Below, one piece after another: positions 7,026-14,941 of a stretch of 20,920 bases of DNA. The notes below the pieces were generated by a model, which did not search any database, was not told where the DNA came from, and saw nothing but the letters and a program-made list of their open reading frames with translations. Position 1 is the stretch's first letter, and every line of letters starts with the position of its first letter. A program made the position numbers and the translations under genes. Source of the stretch: an uncultured Blautia sp. (lineage in GTDB: Bacteria; Bacillota; Clostridia; Lachnospirales; Lachnospiraceae); NCBI GenBank assembly GCA_934437695.1, contig CAKSAW010000011.1, forward strand, positions 1-20,920, in the 5' to 3' direction.

Positions 7026-8357
7026 ATGCTGATAATTGGTAATGGAAGAATGATCACACGGGACGCATCCAACCCATTCCTGGAGAATGGTGCTGTAGCA
7101 ATGGATGGTAACACCATAGTAATGGTGGGGGTAACTGAGGAAGTAAAGAAGACTTATCCGGATGCTGAATTTGTAGATGCGAAGGGTGGGGTTATTATGC
7201 CGGCATTTATTAATGCCCATGAGCATATCTACAGCTCCTTCGCGAGAGGTTTAAGCATTAATGGATATAATCCACAGGGATTTCTGGACATCCTTGACGG
7301 ATTATGGTGGACAGTCGACCGCCATCTGACTTTAGAGCAGACAAAGCTTTCTGCATATGCTACATACATCGATTCTATTAAGAACGGTGTAACAACAGTA
7401 TTTGACCATCATGCAAGCTTTGGCCATATTACAGGCTCTCTGAATGCAATTGAGGAAGCAGCGAAGGATTTAGGCGTACGTACCTGCCTCTGCTATGAGA
7501 TTTCTGACCGTGACGGAATGGAGAAATCTAAAGAATCAGTAATGGAGAATGTAAACTTTATCAAGCATGCACTTGCAGATGACAGCGATATGATCGCAGG
7601 AATGATGGGTATGCATGCATCCTTTACAATTTCTGATGAGACAATGGCTCTCTGCAATGAATTGAAACCGGAAGGTGTGGGATATCATATCCATGTAGCT
7701 GAAGGTATCTATGACCTTCATCAGTGTCTGAAAGAGCACGGCAAACGCATTGTTGACCGTCTTTATGACTGGAATATTCTGGGACCGAAGACTTTACTGG
7801 GACATTGCATCTATGTAAATGAACACGAGATGGATCTGATCAAAGATACAGATACTATGGTAGTACACAATCCTGAATCCAATATGGGTAATGCATGCGG
7901 ATGTCCTCCGACCATGAGAATGGTCCAGAAAGGAATCCTGGCAGGTCTTGGTACAGACGGCTATACTCACGATATGATGGAATCCTGGAAAGTGGCAAAT
8001 GTTCTTCATAAACATCACCTCTGTGATCCGAATGCAGCATGGGGCGAAGTACCTCAGATGCTTTTTGAGGGCAATGCAAAGATTGCAAACAGATACTTTA
8101 AGAAGCAGCTTGGTGTGCTGAAGGAAGGTGCAGCAGCAGATGTGATCGTAATTGATTATGATCCGCTGACACCAATGAACGAGAACAATATCAACGGACA
8201 TCTGATGTTCGGTGTGAACGGAAGCATGGTACAGACAACTGTATGTAATGGTAAAGTTCTGATGAAGGACCGTGAAGTTCTTGTATGTGATGAAGCGAAA
8301 GTTATGGCAGACTGTCGTCAGGCCGCAAGAGAGCTGGCAGAGGATATTAACGGCTGA
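7026..8357 (+). CDS. ssnA: Putative aminohydrolase SsnA (amidohydrolase superfamily)
   Basis: 443 residues, matching the SsnA group of metal-dependent amidohydrolases, related to chlorohydrolases and guanine deaminase and recurrent in selenium-dependent hydroxylase loci. Metal ligands visible are H65 and H67 (NAHEH), H221/H223 (YHIHVAEG), H260 (LGHCIYV) and D311 (LGTDG). A beta-sandwich half at the N-terminus (LIIGNGRMITRD) and the C-terminus (KEGAAADVIVIDY) completes the fold. AGGAGGA at 7014-7020 gives a firm start. In gut bacteria ssnA belongs to the gene set tied to anaerobic purine/urate breakdown, so a hydrolytic step on a purine-derived ring is likely, but the exact substrate is not shown by sequence. 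It is followed by ygfK after 107 bases containing a hairpin. Confidence 0.9.
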   Translation: MLIIGNGRMITRDASNPFLENGAVAMDGNTIVMVGVTEEVKKTYPDAEFVDAKGGVIMPAFINAHEHIYSSFARGLSINGYNPQGFLDILDGLWWTVDRHLTLEQTKLSAYATYIDSIKNGVTTVFDHHASFGHITGSLNAIEEAAKDLGVRTCLCYEISDRDGMEKSKESVMENVNFIKHALADDSDMIAGMMGMHASFTISDETMALCNELKPEGVGYHIHVAEGIYDLHQCLKEHGKRIVDRLYDWNILGPKTLLGHCIYVNEHEMDLIKDTDTMVVHNPESNMGNACGCPPTMRMVQKGILAGLGTDGYTHDMMESWKVANVLHKHHLCDPNAAWGEVPQMLFEGNAKIANRYFKKQLGVLKEGAAADVIVIDYDPLTPMNENNINGHLMFGVNGSMVQTTVCNGKVLMKDREVLVCDEAKVMADCRQAARELAEDING

Positions 8358-8398
8358 TCTAAGAGCCGATCAGGCGCGTAGGAAAATGAAAACACAGA

Positions 8399-8425
8399 CC
8401 GGACAGGGAGAATATTCCTGTCTGG
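8399..8425 (+). other. 11-bp intercistronic hairpin between ssnA and ygfK
   Basis: CCGGACAGGGA (8399-8409) pairs with TTCCTGTCTGG (8415-8425), with two G-U pairs and a five-base loop. No T-run follows, so it is probably not a terminator. It may mark an mRNA processing or stability point that sets ssnA and ygfK levels separately. Confidence 0.5.
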
Positions 8426-8451
8426 CATAAATAAATGCAGATAGAAATAAT

Positions 8452-8456
8452 GGAGG
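8452..8456 (+). promoter_or_regulatory. Ribosome binding site that sets the ygfK start at 8465
   Basis: GGAGG, eight bases before the ATG at 8465. The earlier in-frame ATG at 8435 has no comparable site. The 8465 start gives the N-terminus MSEVMTCMPFEQLMNW, which resembles E. coli YgfK. Confidence 0.75.
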
Positions 8457-8464
8457 ATCGGATT

Positions 8465-11461
8465 ATGAGTGAAGTCATGACCTGTATGCCCTTTGAACAG
8501 TTAATGAACTGGGTATTGGAAGAAAAGAAAACAAAAGGAACTGTATTCGGACAGCACAGAGCTTATGTTGCCGGAGATAAGAAACTGAATATTTTTGACA
8601 GAAGTCTGGAAGACCCTATCGGACCTGCAGCCGGACCTCATACACAGCTTACACAGAATATCGTAGCTTCTTACTATGCAGGAGCACGTTTCTTTGAGCT
8701 GAAGACTGTTCAGAAGATGGACGGTGCAGAGCTTGCAGCCTGCATTAACAGACCATGTATCCTTGCAGATGATGAAGGATACAACTGTGAATGGTCCACA
8801 GAGCTTTATGTTCCTCAGGCAATGGGCGAATATATCAAAGCATGGTTTATTCTCCATGTGATCGCAAAGGAATTTGGTCTTGGTGCACAGGACGGATTCC
8901 AGTTTAATATTTCTGTAGGATATGATCTTGCAGGTATCAAAGAACCGAAGGTTGATACTTTCATCAACAGTATGATGGAAGCAAAAGATACAGAGATCTT
9001 CAGGGAATGCAAACAGTGGTTACTGGATAATGTAGATAAATTTGAAAAGGTTACAAAAGAAGACATTGAAGCAATCCCTTCTGCAATCTGTAATTCCGCA
9101 ACGATCTCTACTCTCCACGGATGTCCTCCAAATGAGATCGAGAGCATTGCAAATCATCTGTTTAAAGAGAAACATCTGAATACATTTATCAAATGTAATC
9201 CTACTCTTCTTGGATATGAATTTGCAAGAAAGACTATGGATGACATGGGATATGATTACATGGTATTCGGTGATTTCCATTTCAGAGATGACTTACAGTA
9301 TGAAGATGCGATCCCGATGTTCAAGAGACTGCAGGCACTTGCAGATGAACTGGATCTTGCATTTGGCGTAAAGATCACAAATACGTTCCCTGTAGATGTT
9401 ACAAGAAATGAGCTTCCAAGTGAAGAAATGTATATGTCCGGAAAATCTCTTTTCCCGTTATCCATTTCCCTTGCAGCAAAGCTCTCCAGAGAATTTGACG
9501 GAAAACTCCGTATCGCTTATTCAGGCGGTGCTGATTACTATAATATCGACCGTATCGTTGGATGTGGTGTATGGCCTGTAACAGTGGCAACTACACTTCT
9601 GAAACCGGGTGGATATCAGAGATTTACCCAGATGGCAGAGAAAGTGATGGCTGACGGTGTGAAAGAATGGAAAGGCATTGATGTAGCTGCACTTGAGCAG
9701 TTGGCCGAGGATGCGAAAAAAGACGCTCACCATGTAAAGAGCATCAAACCGCTTCCTAAGAGAAAAACAGATTCAGAGGTTCCGCTTCTTGACTGTTTCT
9801 TTGCTCCATGTGAGGAAGGATGTCCGATCCACCAGGATATCACAACATATGTGAAGCTGGCCGGAGATGGAGATTATGCACAGGCATTGAGAGTGATCCT
9901 TGAGAAGAATGCTCTTCCGTTTATCACAGGTACTCTCTGCGCACACAACTGTATGTACAAATGTACACGTAACTTCTATGAAGAGCCTGTAAACATCCGC
10001 AATACCAAGCTGATCGCAGCCCAGAACGGATATGATACAGTTATTGATGAGATCAAGGCAGGCACAGCAGACGGTAAGAAGGTGGCTGTTGTAGGTGCAG
10101 GTCCTGCAGGTATTGCTTCTGCATACTTCCTTGCAAGAGCAGGTGCTTCTGTGACAGTATTTGAGAAAGAAGAGAAGGCAGGCGGTGTGATCCGCTATGT
10201 GATCCCGGGATTCCGTATTTCTGATGAAGCCATTGACAAAGATGTTTCATTCATCGAGAAGATGGGTGTAGAGATCAAAACAGGAACAGAGATTACATCC
10301 GTACAGGAATTAAAGGCACAGGGATATGATGCAGTGATCCTTGCAGTAGGTGCAAATAAACCTGGTACTCTTAAGCTTGAGAAGGGTGAAACACTTAATG
10401 CTCTGAAATTCTTAAGAGATTTTAAGGCAACAGAAGGAAAAGTTGATCTTGGTAAAAATGTAGTTGTTATCGGTGGCGGAAATACTGCCATGGATACAGC
10501 AAGAGCTGCAAAACGCACAGAAGGTGTAGAGCATGTTTATCTTGTATACAGAAGAACAAAACGCTACATGCCGGCAGCAGAGGATGAGTTACTGGAAGTT
10601 CTGGAAGATGGAGTAGAATTTAAGGAACTTCTTTCTCCTGTAGCTCTTGAGAATGGTAAGCTTCTCTGCAAAAAGATGGAACTTGGCAGCATGGATGCAT
10701 CCGGACGTGCAGGTGTTACAGAAACAGGGGAAACAGAGGAAGTTCCTGCTGACACAGTGATCGTTGCAGTAGGTGAGAAGGTTCCTGTTGAGTTCTATGA
10801 GGCAAACGGCATTGCAGTCAATGAACGTGGAAAAGCACGTATCAATGACAAGACAATGGAGACAAGTGTAGAAGGTGTTTATGTGGCAGGTGACGGTGCC
10901 AAGGGAGCTGCTACGATCGTAGAAGCTATCCGTGATGCACAGATCGCTGTAAAGGCAATTCTTGGACATGATATTGTAAAAGGACAGCCTGTACCTGGAA
11001 CAGAGGAAGACTGCTATTCAAAGAAAGCGGTTCTCAAAGAGAGCAAAGAAGCTGCAAACGAAAGTGAACGCTGCCTGACATGTAATAAAGTATGTGAGAA
11101 CTGTGTGGATGTCTGTCCGAACAGAGCGAACATTTCCATTAAGGTACCTGGAATGGCCATGAACCAGGTGATCCACGTAGATTATATGTGCAATGAGTGT
11201 GGAAACTGTAAGAGCTTCTGCCCATATGCAAGCGCACCGTACAAAGATAAATTCACATTATTTGCTTCAGAGGCAGATATGGCAGACAGTACAAATGACG
11301 GATTCGCAGTGATAAATCCTGAGACAAAAGAGTGCAAGGTACGTCTTCTTGGCCAGATTTCTGACTGTAAGGCAGGGGATGAGAATGATAAACTGTACGA
11401 GGGACTTCGCAGACTGATCTGTGCAGTGATCGATGATTACAGTTACCTGCTTATGAAATAA
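8465..11461 (+). CDS. ygfK: YgfK, FAD/Fe-S oxidoreductase of the SDMH system (often annotated as putative selenate reductase subunit)
   Basis: 998 residues, three parts in order. An N-terminal TIM-barrel-like domain resembles dihydroorotate dehydrogenase (DPIGPAAGPHTQ near 50-61, HGCPP near 217-221). A central GltD-like half has the cysteine cluster CFFAPCEEGCP near 443, a first dinucleotide fold VVGAGPAGIASA near 540, a second VVIGGGNTAMDTA near 663 and an FAD closing motif VYVAGDGAKGAATIVEAI near 803. A C-terminal pair of [4Fe-4S] motifs follows, CLTCNKVCENCVDVCP near 868 and CNECGNCKSFCP near 908. This suggests electron transfer between NAD(P)H, flavin and Fe-S clusters. YgfK accompanies SsnA and XdhD in the anaerobic purine/urate gene set. 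A role in selenate reduction has been proposed in E. coli. The true substrate is inferred only. Confidence 0.93.
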   Translation: MSEVMTCMPFEQLMNWVLEEKKTKGTVFGQHRAYVAGDKKLNIFDRSLEDPIGPAAGPHTQLTQNIVASYYAGARFFELKTVQKMDGAELAACINRPCILADDEGYNCEWSTELYVPQAMGEYIKAWFILHVIAKEFGLGAQDGFQFNISVGYDLAGIKEPKVDTFINSMMEAKDTEIFRECKQWLLDNVDKFEKVTKEDIEAIPSAICNSATISTLHGCPPNEIESIANHLFKEKHLNTFIKCNPTLLGYEFARKTMDDMGYDYMVFGDFHFRDDLQYEDAIPMFKRLQALADELDLAFGVKITNTFPVDVTRNELPSEEMYMSGKSLFPLSISLAAKLSREFDGKLRIAYSGGADYYNIDRIVGCGVWPVTVATTLLKPGGYQRFTQMAEKVMADGVKEWKGIDVAALEQLAEDAKKDAHHVKSIKPLPKRKTDSEVPLLDCFFAPCEEGCPIHQDITTYVKLAGDGDYAQALRVILEKNALPFITGTLCAHNCMYKCTRNFYEEPVNIRNTKLIAAQNGYDTVIDEIKAGTADGKKVAVVGAGPAGIASAYFLARAGASVTVFEKEEKAGGVIRYVIPGFRISDEAIDKDVSFIEKMGVEIKTGTEITSVQELKAQGYDAVILAVGANKPGTLKLEKGETLNALKFLRDFKATEGKVDLGKNVVVIGGGNTAMDTARAAKRTEGVEHVYLVYRRTKRYMPAAEDELLEVLEDGVEFKELLSPVALENGKLLCKKMELGSMDASGRAGVTETGETEEVPADTVIVAVGEKVPVEFYEANGIAVNERGKARINDKTMETSVEGVYVAGDGAKGAATIVEAIRDAQIAVKAILGHDIVKGQPVPGTEEDCYSKKAVLKESKEAANESERCLTCNKVCENCVDVCPNRANISIKVPGMAMNQVIHVDYMCNECGNCKSFCPYASAPYKDKFTLFASEADMADSTNDGFAVINPETKECKVRLLGQISDCKAGDENDKLYEGLRRLICAVIDDYSYLLMK

Positions 11462-11497
11462 AATGTTAAAATAAACTATTGTTCATAGAAAAACGAC

Positions 11498-11532
11498 ACA
11501 CTGTCCACAGTAAAAAAGGCTGTGGACAGTGT
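11498..11532 (+). other. Perfect 13-bp inverted repeat between ygfK and xdhD
   Basis: ACACTGTCCACAG (11498-11510) and CTGTGGACAGTGT (11520-11532) are exact reverse complements with a nine-base loop, TAAAAAAGG. No T-run follows on the + strand. On the other strand a run of five T's lies close by. It could be an operator, an mRNA stabiliser or a processing hairpin. The right arm ends 37 bases before the xdhD start. Confidence 0.6.
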
Positions 11533-11554
11533 TGCATATCAGGCTGAAAATAAG

Positions 11555-11563
11555 AAAGGGGGG
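11555..11563 (+). promoter_or_regulatory. Ribosome binding site that sets the xdhD start at 11570
   Basis: AAAGGGGGG, six bases before the ATG at 11570. An upstream in-frame start at 11522 would lie inside the right arm of the 13-bp inverted repeat and has no site of its own. Confidence 0.75.
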
Positions 11564-11569
11564 TCCAAT

Positions 11570-14152
11570 ATGGCAGTATTTACAGTCAATGGACAAAAGG
11601 TCGAACCGGCCGAAAATCAGAAACTGCTGCGTTTTTTGCGGGATGAGCTTCATCTGACCTCTGTAAAAGACGGATGCAGCGAGGGTGCCTGCGGAGCCTG
11701 TACAGTTATTATTGACGGAAAGACCTGTAAGGCATGTGTACCGGACACGGATATGCTGGACGGTAAGACAGTGATCACAGTAGAGGGTCTGACTGAATGG
11801 GAAGAGAAGGTTTATACTTATGCATATGGAAAAGCAGGTGCAGTTCAGTGCGGATTCTGTATTCCAGGCATGGTAATGTGCACAAAGGCTCTTCTGGATG
11901 TTAATAAAGAGCCTACAGATGATGAGATCAAATATGCGCTGCGCAATAATTACTGCCGCTGTACAGGTTATGTGAAGATCATGGATGCAGTCCGTATAGC
12001 AGCTAAGATTCTGAAAGAAGGCGTGATCCCGGAGGATATGGACGAGAGCTGGACACTTGGTTCCAGAGTAGCCAGGATCGATGTGGAGGAGAAGGTACTT
12101 GGCACAGGCCAGTATCCGGATGATTTTTACTTTGACGGAATGCTGTATGGGGCGGCATTAAGAAGTAAATATCCACGTGCCCGGGTACTTGAGATCGATA
12201 CAACAGCTGCAGAGGCGCTTGATGGGGTAGAGGCAGTAGTAACTGCAAAGGATATCCCTGGAGATAATAAGATCGGGCATTTAAAACATGATCAGTATAC
12301 ATTGATTCCTGTAGGCGGGCTTACTCATTACCTGGGAGATGCCATCGCATTAGTTGCTGCCAGAGATAAGAAGACAGCTGAGAAAGCAGCAAAGCTGATT
12401 AAAGTGAAATATGAGGTTCTGCCTCATATCCGCACGGTCGAAGAGGCAGCTGCTGAAGGAGCACCGAAGGTATTTGATGAAGAAGAGAATAATATCTGTG
12501 CTTACAAACATATCAGCAGAGGAAATGCAGAGGAAGCGATCCGCAATTCCAAATATGTGATCAGTCATCATTTTGAAACACCATGGACAGAGCATGCATT
12601 TCTGGAGCCGGAATGTGCAGTTGCCTTTTATGATGAGGACGGGGATGTGTTTGTATATTCCACAGACCAGTCTGCACACCAGACACTGCATGAATGTTCT
12701 ATTTTGCTTGGAACAGATAAGGTAAAGGTACAGAATGCACTTGTTGGTGGCGGTTTTGGAGGAAAAGAGGATATGACAGTACAGCATCTGGCTGCGCTGC
12801 TCACCTATGTGACAAAGAAGCCTGTTAAGATGAAACTCTCCAGAGCTGAGTCTCTCCTGGTTCATCCCAAGCGTCATCCTTTCTATATGGATATGACTAT
12901 GGGCTGTGACGAAAATGGGAATATTATGGGAGTAAAGGCGAAGGTAACATCAGATACAGGCGCATTTGCTTCTCTTGGAGGTCCTGTGCTGGAGCGTGCA
13001 TGTACACATGCAGCAGGACCGTATCACTATGAGAACTTTGAGATAGAGGGTACTGCTTATTATACAAATAATCCGCCGGCAGGTGCTTTCCGTGGATTTG
13101 GTGTCACTCAGACCTGTTTTGCAACTGAAACTCTGCTGAATATGATGGCAGATAAAGTGGGAATCACACCATGGGAGATTCGTTACCGCAATGCGATCCG
13201 TCCGGGGGAAACACTTCCCAATGGTCAGATCGTAGATGATTCCACTGGTCTTGTTGAGACACTGGAGGCTGTAAAAGAGAAATATGATGCAGCCCTTGAA
13301 GCAGGAAAACCTGTCGGGATCGGCTGTGCAATGAAGAATGCCGGTGTTGGTGTAGGTATTCCTGATACAGGACGTGTGAAGCTAGTATTTGAAGAGGATA
13401 AGAAACTTCATATCTATTCAGGAGCCTCCTGTATCGGCCAGGGCCTTGGCACTGTTCTGACTCAGATGGTAGTGACCAATACTGATCTGACACATAATGA
13501 TATTGTTTATGAAAGGAGCAACACATGGTTCGCTCCTGACTCAGGTACAACTTCCGGTTCCAGACAGACTCTGGTAACAGGAGAAGCCTGCCGCAGAGCC
13601 TGTGAGAAGGTTATGGAAGACCGTAATGCAGGTAAAACAACTGATGAGGTGATCGGAAAGGTATATTACGGGGAATATCTTGCAAAAACAGATCCTCTTG
13701 GCTCCAATGTGCCAAATCCTGTTTCTCATGTTGCATATGGTTATGCGACACAGATGTGTATCCTTGATAAGAAAACCGGAAAGATCGAAGAAATGGTCGC
13801 TGCCCATGATGTAGGAAAGGCAGTCAATCCGCTTTCATGTGAAGGCCAGATCGAGGGCGGTGTTGTTATGTCCATGGGATTTGCTTTAAGAGAGCAGTAT
13901 CCTATTGATGAGAACTGTAAACCGATAGAGAAGTATGGTTCACTGGGGCTGTTCCGTTCTCATGAGATTCCGAAGATTGATGCCATCGTTGTTGACAAAC
14001 CGGGTCTGAATGTGGCCTGTGGTGCTATTGGAATCGGTGAGATCACTTCTATCCCTACAGCACCTGCGATCGCAGATGCATACTTCAGATGGGATGGAAA
14101 TAGACAGTACAGTCTTCCTCTGACCGGAACACCATATGAAAGGAAGTGCTGA
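11570..14152 (+). CDS. xdhD: Selenium-dependent xanthine dehydrogenase-type hydroxylase, fused [2Fe-2S] and molybdopterin domains
   Basis: 860 residues. The N-terminal domain binds two [2Fe-2S] clusters: C36, C41, C44 and C56 (plant-ferredoxin type), then C94, C97, C129 and C131 (QCGFC, YCRCTGY). A linker leads to the molybdopterin domain (SRVARIDVEEKVLGTGQYPDD), with GGGFGGKED at 393-401, GAFRGFGVTQ, GASCIGQGLG, SGTTSGSRQT and the catalytic glutamate E824 in GIGEITSIPTAPA. It is like E. coli XdhD and the Se-dependent XDH group. It should hydroxylate a purine-type ring using a molybdenum-cytosine-dinucleotide cofactor with labile selenium. No selenocysteine codon is involved. No FAD subunit is fused or directly adjacent, so electrons probably go to YgfK, to the next-gene ferredoxin, or to XdhB from the downstream unit. 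Confidence 0.9.
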   Translation: MAVFTVNGQKVEPAENQKLLRFLRDELHLTSVKDGCSEGACGACTVIIDGKTCKACVPDTDMLDGKTVITVEGLTEWEEKVYTYAYGKAGAVQCGFCIPGMVMCTKALLDVNKEPTDDEIKYALRNNYCRCTGYVKIMDAVRIAAKILKEGVIPEDMDESWTLGSRVARIDVEEKVLGTGQYPDDFYFDGMLYGAALRSKYPRARVLEIDTTAAEALDGVEAVVTAKDIPGDNKIGHLKHDQYTLIPVGGLTHYLGDAIALVAARDKKTAEKAAKLIKVKYEVLPHIRTVEEAAAEGAPKVFDEEENNICAYKHISRGNAEEAIRNSKYVISHHFETPWTEHAFLEPECAVAFYDEDGDVFVYSTDQSAHQTLHECSILLGTDKVKVQNALVGGGFGGKEDMTVQHLAALLTYVTKKPVKMKLSRAESLLVHPKRHPFYMDMTMGCDENGNIMGVKAKVTSDTGAFASLGGPVLERACTHAAGPYHYENFEIEGTAYYTNNPPAGAFRGFGVTQTCFATETLLNMMADKVGITPWEIRYRNAIRPGETLPNGQIVDDSTGLVETLEAVKEKYDAALEAGKPVGIGCAMKNAGVGVGIPDTGRVKLVFEEDKKLHIYSGASCIGQGLGTVLTQMVVTNTDLTHNDIVYERSNTWFAPDSGTTSGSRQTLVTGEACRRACEKVMEDRNAGKTTDEVIGKVYYGEYLAKTDPLGSNVPNPVSHVAYGYATQMCILDKKTGKIEEMVAAHDVGKAVNPLSCEGQIEGGVVMSMGFALREQYPIDENCKPIEKYGSLGLFRSHEIPKIDAIVVDKPGLNVACGAIGIGEITSIPTAPAIADAYFRWDGNRQYSLPLTGTPYERKC

Positions 14153-14154
14153 AT

Positions 14155-14646
14155 ATGGCAGTAAAAAAGAAATTTCCTTATCGCTCAGCGATCGTAGCAT
14201 GTAATGGCGGCTGCAGGTCAGCTGAAGGTGATGCCGGCTGTGCGGATGGATGTATCGGATGTAAGGCCTGCATTGATAAATGTAAATTAGGAGCTATTTC
14301 CATCAATGAATATGGTGTGGCAGAGGTGGATGAGGACAAATGTGTAGCCTGCGGTGCCTGCGTGAAGGTCTGTCCGCAGAATGTGATCCATATCCATGAA
14401 TGCGCAAACTACATTGTAGTGAAATGCTCCAATAAGAAAAAAGGTGCAGAAGCGAAGAAACAGTGTGAAGTCAGCTGTATTGGCTGCGGGATCTGTGAGA
14501 AAGCATGTACAGCCAGTGCCATAAAGGTGACAGACAACTGTGCAGTGATCGATGAATCCATATGCTTAAGCTGTGGCATGTGTGCAGTGAAATGTCCGCG
14601 CCATGTGATACATGATCTGCGAGGCATCTATACGGATATTCGATAA
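14155..14646 (+). CDS. 4Fe-4S polyferredoxin, RnfB-like
   Basis: 163 residues, very cysteine-rich (23 Cys), with no membrane segment. Four complete CxxCxxCxxxC motifs lie at 33-43, 63-73, 108-118 and 137-147, enough for four [4Fe-4S] clusters. An N-terminal CNGGC...C segment at 16-29 resembles the cysteine-rich entry of RnfB-type proteins. It probably carries electrons away from the molybdenum hydroxylase (or YgfK) to a ferredoxin- or Rnf-linked acceptor. It starts two bases after the xdhD stop, with AAAGGAAG at 14139-14146; a GTG at 14146 in the same frame is less likely. It ends the ssnA unit as I read it. Redox partner and direction are inferred. Confidence 0.87.
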   Translation: MAVKKKFPYRSAIVACNGGCRSAEGDAGCADGCIGCKACIDKCKLGAISINEYGVAEVDEDKCVACGACVKVCPQNVIHIHECANYIVVKCSNKKKGAEAKKQCEVSCIGCGICEKACTASAIKVTDNCAVIDESICLSCGMCAVKCPRHVIHDLRGIYTDIR

Positions 14647-14670
14647 AAATACAAAATATACAAGAAAAGA

Positions 14671-14700
14671 TTGCAATTTTACAGATAAATATGTTATACT
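14671..14700 (+). promoter_or_regulatory. Extended -10 promoter of the xdhABC unit
   Basis: TTGCAA (14671-14676), an 18-base spacer and TATACT (14695-14700), with an extended -10 TG at 14692-14693. Transcription would start near 14707, giving a structured leader of about 285 bases before the xdhA ATG. It shares TTGCA...ATGTTA with the ssnA promoter at 6919-6947. Confidence 0.6.
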
Positions 14701-14744
14701 ATAAACAACATAACAAGCAACAAATTGTGCAGATAAAAAGTGAA

Positions 14745-14771
14745 TTCGTCTGTCTTCAGATAGCAGACGAA
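14745..14771 (+). other. Leader hairpin A (8-bp perfect stem)
   Basis: TTCGTCTG (14745-14752) pairs exactly with CAGACGAA (14764-14771) around an 11-base loop. It is the first structure in the xdhA leader, about 38 bases after the predicted transcription start, and has no T-run. Confidence 0.55.
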
Positions 14772-14789
14772 GGAAAGTAGCATGGTTCG

Positions 14790-14850
14790 GAGCCGGACAT
14801 CAGTCCTGAGGGGAACAGATAATACCTTGGGTGAGTCCGGCTCTTTCTAT
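14790..14850 (+). terminator. Leader hairpin B, GC-rich, terminator- or attenuator-like
   Basis: GAGCCGGAC (14790-14798) pairs perfectly with GTCCGGCTC (14835-14843). Inside it, CCTGAGG (14805-14811) pairs with CCTTGGG (14825-14831) using two G-U pairs, with a 13-base loop. A weak U-tract, TTTCTAT (14844-14850), follows directly. It lies 141 bases before xdhA inside its leader, as expected for an attenuator or the expression platform of an RNA switch. The U-tract is too poor to be sure that it terminates. Confidence 0.5.
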
Positions 14851-14941
14851 ACTTTAGAGAATGTCTGAAAGCGTAATGTGCAAAAAGTGTTCTGTCAGAT
14901 ATGGGGCTGTCAGAGCGTGGTTCAGATATTCTTTAAGGTAT
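14849..14941 (+). ncRNA. Leader element C: long 21-bp stem with internal loop (unclassified structured RNA)
   Basis: Bases 14849-14869 pair with 14921-14941 without a mismatch: 21 bp, three of them G-U. Further in, 14887-14894 pairs with 14911-14918 (8 bp, three G-U), leaving an A-rich 17-base bulge on the left, two bases on the right and a 16-base apical loop. The use of G-U pairs points to function as RNA rather than as a DNA palindrome. It overlaps the last two bases of the U-tract of hairpin B. I do not recognise a known class; purine, Moco, cobalamin, TPP and SAM consensus motifs were not found by eye. Confidence 0.5.
14892..14914 (+). repeat. Direct repeat CTGTCAGA in leader element C
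   Basis: CTGTCAGA occurs at 14892-14899 and again at 14907-14914, 15 bases apart. A related TTCAGATAT follows at 14921-14929. The copies lie in the apical part and right arm of the long stem and may be structural rather than protein sites. Confidence 0.4.

Noticed and set aside
8435..8464. Earlier ygfK start at 8435
   Set aside because: No ribosome binding site. The GGAGG at 8452-8456 serves the ATG at 8465, whose product begins like known YgfK proteins.
11522..11569. Earlier xdhD start at 11522
   Set aside because: It lies in the arm of a perfect inverted repeat and lacks a ribosome binding site. AAAGGGGGG directly precedes 11570.
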